A DNA stretch of 5,542 nt, from the NCBI GenBank assembly GCA_021781625.1, contig JAJXWL010000144.1, forward strand, positions 1-5,542, in the 5' to 3' direction. The notes beneath the pieces are model-generated. The model made no database searches. It was not told the DNA's origin and saw only the letters and a program-made list of their open reading frames with translations. This DNA is from a bacterium (GTDB taxonomy: Bacteria > Spirochaetota > Spirochaetia > JABEVK01). The translations under genes were made by a program, and so were the position numbers. Of the stretch, positions 1 through 3,977 are shown piece by piece; the first letter of the stretch is position 1, and every line of letters starts with the position of its first letter.

Positions 1-561
1 TGTGCGGCTATTCCCGCTTCTCTAGCTGAGGCAGAACTCTTTGGTCACGTCAAAGGGGCCTTTACCGATGCCGTTGACCGAGAAGGTTGTATCAGTCAGG
101 CCTCCGGAGGAACGCTCTTTCTGGATGAAGTGGGCGATTTACCTCGAGAACAACAAGCGAAACTCCTTCGCATCCTCGAAACAAAAGATTTTCACCGTCT
201 AGGTTCGTCAATTATAGAGACCGGAGAATTTCGCCTCATCTGTGCCACCAATGTCAATTTAACGGATGCTGTCAAGAATGGTGCCATGCGCCAGGATTTT
301 TATCATCGTATTCGTGTCGCCGAAGTTCGCCTGCCCCCCTTACGAGAACGCCTTGAAGACTTGCCGCTTTTGGTTTCTCATTTTCTGTGTAAGCTTGACC
401 CTAACAAAACCCTTAAAATCAGTAATCCCGCCATGGTTAAACTTCAGTCCTATCATTGGCCGGGAAATGTTCGTGAGTTAAGAAATTGCCTTGAACGCGC
501 CATTCTTTTGCGCGATAATGACAGATTGGAAGCCAAAGATTTTGATCTTGCCCAAGAATAA
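1..561 (+). CDS. Sigma-54-dependent AAA+ transcriptional activator, 3' part (5' end outside window), no C-terminal HTH
   Basis: The open frame enters at base 1 and ends with TAA at 559-561, giving 186 visible residues. Seen: the GAFTDA loop that contacts sigma-54 (visible residues 19-24, bases 55-72), Walker B GGTLFLDEVGDL (36-47), a sensor I-like RLICATN (78-84), the paired arginine-finger segment RQDFYHRI (R97, R103), the LPPLRERLEDLPLL helix, and sensor II WPGNVREL (153-160). These motifs define bacterial enhancer-binding proteins, which hydrolyse ATP to remodel the closed sigma-54 RNA polymerase complex. Walker A and any sensory domain (receiver, FHA, GAF or none) lie upstream and cannot be seen. 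The protein stops 26 residues after sensor II, so the usual Fis-type DNA-binding domain is absent. HTH-less members such as Helicobacter FlgR are known to act without enhancer binding. The family call is firm; the target genes are unknown. It ends 164 bp before the next gene, which has its own promoter. Confidence 0.95.
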   Translation, partial: CAAIPASLAEAELFGHVKGAFTDAVDREGCISQASGGTLFLDEVGDLPREQQAKLLRILETKDFHRLGSSIIETGEFRLICATNVNLTDAVKNGAMRQDFYHRIRVAEVRLPPLRERLEDLPLLVSHFLCKLDPNKTLKISNPAMVKLQSYHWPGNVRELRNCLERAILLRDNDRLEAKDFDLAQE

Positions 562-604
562 CTCAAAAAAGTGAAAAATGAGGTTGAATTCTTATCCGTA
601 AAGT

Positions 605-619
605 GTAGAATTCTTCTAC
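605..619. promoter_or_regulatory. Short perfect inverted repeat upstream of the promoter, possible operator
   Basis: GTAGAA (605-610) and TTCTAC (614-619) form a perfect 6-bp inverted repeat around a 3-base centre. It ends 20 bp upstream of the -35 box of the promoter at 640-668. No T-run follows, so it is not an intrinsic terminator for the upstream gene. The position suits an activator or repressor half-site pair. An 8-base direct repeat, GAATTCTT, occurs at 586-593 and again at 608-615, 22 bp (about two helical turns) apart and overlapping the palindrome. Its function is inferred from position only. Confidence 0.35.
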
Positions 620-639
620 GAGTATTGTGGGATTCGGAT

Positions 640-668
640 TTGACAAAGGTTTTTGACATGCCTATTAT
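640..668 (+). promoter_or_regulatory. Sigma-70-type promoter for the STAS-YbjN-PspA operon
   Basis: A perfect -35 box TTGACA (640-645) is followed by exactly 17 bp and then TATTAT (663-668), which matches the TATAAT -10 box at five of six positions. Transcription would start near 675 and leave a leader of about 50 bases before the ATG at 726. This is the only strong promoter I see ahead of the six-gene run, and it fits one transcript for all of them. A second TTGACA at 653-658 has no -10 box at the right distance. Confidence 0.75.
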
Positions 669-725
669 TACGATGAATCCGCACCACCTCAGCAGAGTTG
701 AATTGCTCGTTAGAAGAGGATTACT

Positions 726-1286
726 ATGAGTACAAACAATGACATCGTCCCTGGTTTTGACGATGAAAAAGACGACAGCCTCAAAATTCGACTACAAAAG
801 GTTGATGGTGTTGAGGGCTGTTTGGTCTTATTTCTAACGGGATATATAGATACCTACAACTCCAACTTTTTCCAAAAACGCGTCTCTAAAGCGATTGATT
901 CGAATTTTTACAAAATAGTGTTTCAGTGTTCTGGACTCAATTATGTCTCTAGTACAGGCATTGGCTCTTTTACGGCCTTTCTCAAAGCGGTTAAGCCAAA
1001 GGGTGGAGACATTGTCTTGTTGGAAATTCAACCCAAAGTCTATGAGGTCTTCCAATTACTTGGCTTCTCACAGTTCTTCAATATTAAAGATAATCTTGAA
1101 GAAGCTGTAAAGTTTTTCCAAGCTGAAGGCTCTTCAGACATTTCTGAAAGCGGTGTTTTCCCCAAGACCTTTAATTGTCCGATTTGTTCCAAGCGTCTCA
1201 AAGCTTCAAAAGCCGGTCGGTTTAGATGTTCAGAATGCAAAACCATTCTGGCAATTGATAACGCGGGACAGGTCTTTCTCGGATAG
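726..1286 (+). CDS. STAS-domain protein (anti-anti-sigma-factor type) with C-terminal zinc ribbon
   Basis: This 186-residue protein starts at an ATG with AGAGGA (715-720) five bases upstream. Residues about 18-133 read as a STAS domain, including VLFLTGYIDTYNS, then IVFQCSGLNYVSSTGIGS, GGDIVLL and VYEVFQLLGF. In SpoIIAA/RsbV proteins the switch motif is DSSG with a phosphorylated first Ser. Here it is SSTG (75-78), so the phosphorylatable Ser position is kept (S76) while the preceding Asp is Ser. STAS proteins of this class bind anti-sigma kinases or act in larger signalling complexes. The tail carries CPIC (151-154) and CSEC (168-171), a four-cysteine zinc-ribbon pattern with 13 residues between the pairs, ending in a short hydrophobic strand. 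This addition is unlike ordinary RsbV, which stops after the STAS domain at about 110 residues. It is the first gene of the operon. No RsbW-type kinase or RsbU phosphatase is visible nearby, so the partner is unknown. Confidence 0.88.
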   Translation: MSTNNDIVPGFDDEKDDSLKIRLQKVDGVEGCLVLFLTGYIDTYNSNFFQKRVSKAIDSNFYKIVFQCSGLNYVSSTGIGSFTAFLKAVKPKGGDIVLLEIQPKVYEVFQLLGFSQFFNIKDNLEEAVKFFQAEGSSDISESGVFPKTFNCPICSKRLKASKAGRFRCSECKTILAIDNAGQVFLG

Positions 1287-1294
1287 GAGACAGC

Positions 1295-1678
1295 ATGACG
1301 GGAAAAGAAAAGCTGGAAGATTATTTCCAAAAGCTTGGAGTAACGGTTCAAGCCGTCGAAGACAATTCTTGGATTGTTCAAGATGAGGAAACCGGTTTAC
1401 AGCCGACAGCAGTCGTGTGGGAAGATCCTATTGTGATTCTTCGGCTGACCGTTATGCCCCTTCCGAGTAAAAACCGTGAAGCTTTCTTTGAAGCCGTTTT
1501 GCGTATGAATGCCAACGATTTAATGTATGTTTCTTACGCTGTTGAAGGGGAATCCCTCATTCTTTGCAAATCTTTTCTGTTGGAAACTCTGGATTATCCA
1601 GAAATTCAAGCGGCTTTTGATGAGATTGGCCTGACATTGATTCAACATTATACAATTCTTTCCAAGTTCAGTTCGTAA
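1295..1678 (+). CDS. Small YbjN/CesT-fold-like protein
   Basis: This 127-residue protein begins at an ATG four bases after AGGAGA (1285-1290), a site that overlaps the stop codon of the STAS gene, and the intergenic gap is only 8 bp. The order of elements is an N-terminal helix (LEDYFQKLG), strands (VQAVEDNSWIVQDE, AVVWEDPIVILRLTVMPLP), a helix with the LRMNANDLMYVSYAVEGESLIL segment, and a C-terminal helix (YPEIQAAFDEIGLTLIQHY). This matches the general pattern of YbjN-like proteins, which share the fold of type III secretion chaperones (CesT), including the typical L-x-x-N-A/E turn before a strand that reads a small molecule or partner peptide. No catalytic residues are evident and it has no signal peptide, so it is probably cytoplasmic. 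Its place between a STAS protein and PspA suggests an adaptor or chaperone for one of them (inference). The family assignment is by pattern only. Confidence 0.65.
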   Translation: MTGKEKLEDYFQKLGVTVQAVEDNSWIVQDEETGLQPTAVVWEDPIVILRLTVMPLPSKNREAFFEAVLRMNANDLMYVSYAVEGESLILCKSFLLETLDYPEIQAAFDEIGLTLIQHYTILSKFSS

Positions 1679-1697
1679 ATAAGTTCAGTTCGTAAAC
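1664..1697 (+). repeat. 17-bp tandem duplication across the end of the YbjN-like gene
   Basis: The unit at 1664-1680 (AAGTTCAGTTCGTAAAT) is repeated at once at 1681-1697, differing only in the last base (T versus C). The first copy encodes the last residues KFSS and the TAA stop. The second copy is non-coding and pushes the PspA ribosome binding site downstream. Without it the two genes would be 15 bp apart rather than 32. The near-perfect identity suggests a young slippage event. Confidence 0.9.
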
Positions 1698-1698
1698 G

Positions 1699-1704
1699 AA
1701 GGAG
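1699..1704 (+). promoter_or_regulatory. Strong ribosome binding site for pspA
   Basis: AAGGAG lies six bases before the ATG at 1711 and directly follows the 17-bp duplication. It is the strongest Shine-Dalgarno match in the window, consistent with PspA being needed in greater amount than its neighbours, and it fixes the start codon. Confidence 0.8.
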
Positions 1705-1710
1705 ACCTTC

Positions 1711-2424
1711 ATGGGTATTTGGGACAACCTGAAACGCGTTTTTAAAGCCAACATTAACGCGGCAATTAGCAAAGCTGAAGATCCCCAACGCATTCTGGAA
1801 CAGACCATTATTGACATGAATGAACAGCTGATTGAAAACAAGAAGGCTGTTGCCACGGCTATCGCGGATGAGAAGCGTCTGGAACGTCAATATCAGGACA
1901 ATGCCGCACAAGCCAAGGACTGGGAAGGCAAGGCCATTCTCGCGGTAAAAAGTAACCGTGATGATTTAGCCAAAGAAGCTCTCTTGAGACAAAAAGAATA
2001 TGAAGACCTGGCGTCCCAGTTCAAACAACAATTTGAAGCCCAGCATCAAGCTGTAGAAAAACTTAAAGATTCCTTACGTCAACTTCAGCAAAAGATTGAT
2101 GAGGCAGCCCGGAAAAAGAATATTCTTATTGCCCGTGCCAAGAGGGCCGAGGCACAGAAAAAGATTTCTGAGACCATGAGCAATATGTCGAACAATTCGG
2201 CCTTTGAAGCCTTTGATCGCATGGCCGTCAAAGTTGACCAAATGGAAGCAGAAGCGAGTGCTGCCGCAGAGTTAGAAGATTTAAGTGGTACAAATGATCT
2301 TGAAAAACAATTCAAAGAGTTGGAAAAAGGCGATACTCATGCGGATTTGTTATTAGAAGACTTAAAAGCCAAAATGAAAGCCCAAGAAGTTGCCGCTCCC
2401 GCTAGTCAAGAAAAGCTGAATTGA
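1711..2424 (+). CDS. pspA: PspA/IM30 (Vipp1) family membrane-stress protein
   Basis: This 237-residue protein opens MGIWDNLKRVFKANINAAISKAEDPQRILEQ..., the classic N-terminal amphipathic helix followed by the conserved 'EDP..ILEQ.I.DM' segment of PspA/IM30/Vipp1 (ESCRT-III-like) proteins. Residues about 25-160 are almost all charged, Gln/Ala/Leu-rich heptads (long coiled-coil hairpin helices). The SAFEAFDRMAVKVDQMEAEASAAAEL segment (163-188) matches the conserved later helix, and a short acidic/Lys-rich tail follows. Family members assemble rods or rings on the cytoplasmic face of the inner membrane, bind anionic lipids and help preserve the membrane barrier under stress. The length matches bacterial PspA (about 220-240). 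In enterobacteria PspA also inhibits the sigma-54 activator PspF, and a sigma-54 AAA+ protein sits just upstream here. No pspB or pspC homologue is recognisable. The stop codon overlaps the next gene's start (TTGA), suggesting translational coupling. Confidence 0.95.
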   Translation: MGIWDNLKRVFKANINAAISKAEDPQRILEQTIIDMNEQLIENKKAVATAIADEKRLERQYQDNAAQAKDWEGKAILAVKSNRDDLAKEALLRQKEYEDLASQFKQQFEAQHQAVEKLKDSLRQLQQKIDEAARKKNILIARAKRAEAQKKISETMSNMSNNSAFEAFDRMAVKVDQMEAEASAAAELEDLSGTNDLEKQFKELEKGDTHADLLLEDLKAKMKAQEVAAPASQEKLN

Positions 2425-3029
2425 CCATTTTTCTTTCTACAACGGATCGTGAACTTGTTCAGTACTTTTTAACGGGTCAGAAAATACCAGGAATCAAGGT
2501 ACAATTTGGCCCTTCCTTTCACGATGGTCCATGGGATTTGGCCGTTGTACCTGTTTCAGAATTCCTTCTTTTACGTTCACAATATTCCTTGATGACCCAA
2601 GGTCTCTTATGGATGCCGTACGGACCCGCACACTTGTTACAAACGGCTTGGGTTCGTGGGGCTTGGGATTACCTCAAAGAACCTTGGGAGCTGACAGAAC
2701 TTGAGCTACGCGTCTCACGGCTACTGAGTTCTGAGCTCAGTTGGGAAAGTCATGGTTTACAGTTTCAGGTTAAGGACGGCAAACTGTGCCAAGGAGAAAA
2801 AACAGCCTCTTTGAGTTGTGATGAAGAAGCTTTGCTGAGGTCTTTACTGTTACGTCGTGGGTCCCCAGTTTCTCGTCACCTCCTTGAGCAAAATTGTCTT
2901 CGGGACAGTGCACAATCACGTGCCTTATCTATGCAAATCTCCCGTTTAAGAAAAAAATTTCGAGGCTTAGGGTGGATGGAAGGAGATCCCATTCCCGCAG
3001 ATCGACATCAGGGGTACCGCCTTCCTTGA
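2421..3029 (+). CDS. OmpR/PhoB-like winged-helix regulator with degenerate receiver domain
   Basis: This 202-residue protein starts at TTG, where TTGA overlaps the pspA stop. There is only a weak purine stretch upstream, so coupled translation is likely. Residues 1-101 keep the outline of a response-regulator receiver: an STTDRELVQYFL opening, a WDLAVVP strand (38-44), and AWVRGAWDYLKEPWELTELELRVSRLL (76-102), which matches the usual 'GADDYLTKPF..EEL..R...LL' end. The phospho-acceptor Asp position is Pro (P44), and the conserved Lys before Pro is Glu (E87), with a Lys one place earlier. Residues about 112-202 are a Trans_Reg_C winged helix: a strand pair, LSCDEEALLRSLLLRRGSPVSRHLLEQ, the recognition-helix region SRALSMQISRLRKKF, and the C-terminal hairpin ending QGYRLP. 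It should bind DNA, and the operon's own promoter region is the obvious candidate target (inference). Control by phosphorylation is unlikely; a bound partner or ligand is a possible alternative. Confidence 0.82.
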   Translation: MTIFLSTTDRELVQYFLTGQKIPGIKVQFGPSFHDGPWDLAVVPVSEFLLLRSQYSLMTQGLLWMPYGPAHLLQTAWVRGAWDYLKEPWELTELELRVSRLLSSELSWESHGLQFQVKDGKLCQGEKTASLSCDEEALLRSLLLRRGSPVSRHLLEQNCLRDSAQSRALSMQISRLRKKFRGLGWMEGDPIPADRHQGYRLP

Positions 3030-3037
3030 AGGGGGGC

Positions 3038-3042
3038 GAAGG
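3038..3042 (+). promoter_or_regulatory. Ribosome binding site deciding the TTG start at 3053
   Basis: GAAGG ends 10 bases before TTG 3053, within a purine-rich run (3029-3042) that includes a G6 tract. There is no ATG near the start of this frame until codon 48 (MTEALLL), which would remove the first membrane helix, so a TTG or GTG start is required. The rival TTG at 3026 overlaps the previous stop as TTGA, as happens at 2421, and has AGGGG at 3010-3014 upstream. It would add nine residues. Confidence 0.5.
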
Positions 3043-3052
3043 TCGTGTTATC

Positions 3053-3976
3053 TTGTCCTCTGTGAAAGGCGCCTTCCGACTAACTTTTCAATTTCTCTTA
3101 TTCTTTCTTTTTTTTCTCCTAGCGTTTCTTAGCTTTTCGTACTTTTTTGTCCCCCAGGTTCCTGGTATTCTTTTTAGTCCCTTCGCACATCAAATGACCG
3201 AAGCCCTCCTTCTTGCAGAAATTGGAGCCCTTTGTTTGGTCTTGGCCTTCATGCGAAAGCACCTACAGGGCTTTCGTATGGCTTACTTTTCAGTTCTCGT
3301 CACCGCCTCCCTGCTCTTGCTCTTATCTTTTCCCTTACTTGTTACAAATACCTTTAGCCCCGTGGAGCAAATCTCCCCCTCACAGCATTTTTGGCAATTG
3401 GACGGCAATGAACGGCTTTATGTTCCCACTCAGCATAGAGAGGGCCAATTCTTGCGAAATGTTGTCTTGATTCCCAAGACTTCCCCCATGCGCGTGGTAG
3501 AGCAAGTTCAATATGATCCTTGGAACAAACGTTTTATTTACGCAGGGTCACAAGGAACGGGGCAATGGCATCCATCTTCTGCTGAAGCCAAGCTTTACCA
3601 AGAGCCTGCACTCCTTTCCTCGTTGCAAGATGATTTATTTTGGGTCTACTCGGCCTTGAAAACCGCCTACAAAACCGATCCAGGAGCCTACGCGCTCTTG
3701 TCTGTTCTTTACATTGGTTTATTTCTCGGACTAGCACCGTTTTTTTTGACCATCCGTTGGGCCTTTGTTCGCTGGATTCTCGCGTTGTTAGCGGCACGTC
3801 TCTACCTTGCCTTAGCCGCTTTTTCCGTGTCAGGAGTTCCTAGTATTCTCCAGCAATGGTTTCCTGCCATGAGTTTATCCAATCCTCTGATAGGCATTGC
3901 CATTCTGGCTCTTGCCGTCTTAGGTTTGTTTTTCTTGACGATGGCACTTTCCCGTCCCACTCAAGAGGTCACTTGA
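3053..3976 (+). CDS. Unassigned six-helix membrane protein with central extracytoplasmic domain
   Basis: This is a protein of 307 residues if it starts at TTG 3053; TTG 3026 and GTG 3062 are the alternatives. The frame is open from further upstream, but that part overlaps the preceding gene. Hydrophobic helices are at about 11-33, 49-67, 74-97, 213-234, 238-260 and 277-299. Positive residues before helix 1 (K5, R9), between helices 2 and 3 (R68, K69, R75) and between helices 4 and 5 (R235, R240) place the N-terminus, those loops and the C-terminus inside. Residues 98-212 would therefore be a polar extracytoplasmic domain with many Gln, Tyr and Trp residues (WQLDGNERLYVP, YDPWNKRFIYAG). The 3+3 helix layout around an outer domain resembles LptF/LptG export permeases, but the protein is shorter and I see none of their sequence signatures, so I do not name it. 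It lies between the regulator and another large membrane protein, with a 1-bp gap to the latter, which suggests a two-protein envelope unit. Confidence 0.8.
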   Translation: MSSVKGAFRLTFQFLLFFLFFLLAFLSFSYFFVPQVPGILFSPFAHQMTEALLLAEIGALCLVLAFMRKHLQGFRMAYFSVLVTASLLLLLSFPLLVTNTFSPVEQISPSQHFWQLDGNERLYVPTQHREGQFLRNVVLIPKTSPMRVVEQVQYDPWNKRFIYAGSQGTGQWHPSSAEAKLYQEPALLSSLQDDLFWVYSALKTAYKTDPGAYALLSVLYIGLFLGLAPFFLTIRWAFVRWILALLAARLYLALAAFSVSGVPSILQQWFPAMSLSNPLIGIAILALAVLGLFFLTMALSRPTQEVT

Positions 3977-3977
3977 T

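Noticed and set aside
565..585. Intrinsic terminator after the AAA+ gene (CTCA...TGAG around an A-rich stretch)
   Set aside because: The stem is only four base pairs with a 13-base loop and has no T-run after it.
653..658. Second TTGACA as an alternative -35 box
   Set aside because: Sixteen to eighteen bases downstream there is no TATAAT-like hexamer, while the TTGACA at 640 has one at exactly 17 bp.
562..725. Sigma-54 promoter (GG-N10-GC) that would link the upstream activator to the operon
   Set aside because: No GG...GC pair with the right spacing and flanking bases was found; the nearest has GA in place of GC.
1626..1656. Possible internal promoter before pspA (TTGGCC, 17 bp, TATACA, or TACAAT at 19 bp spacing)
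   Set aside because: Both boxes are only partial matches and lie inside coding sequence. The strong promoter at 640-668 already explains expression.
3053..3976. Naming this gene lptF or lptG
   Set aside because: Only the helix layout is similar. The length is short and no family motif is visible.
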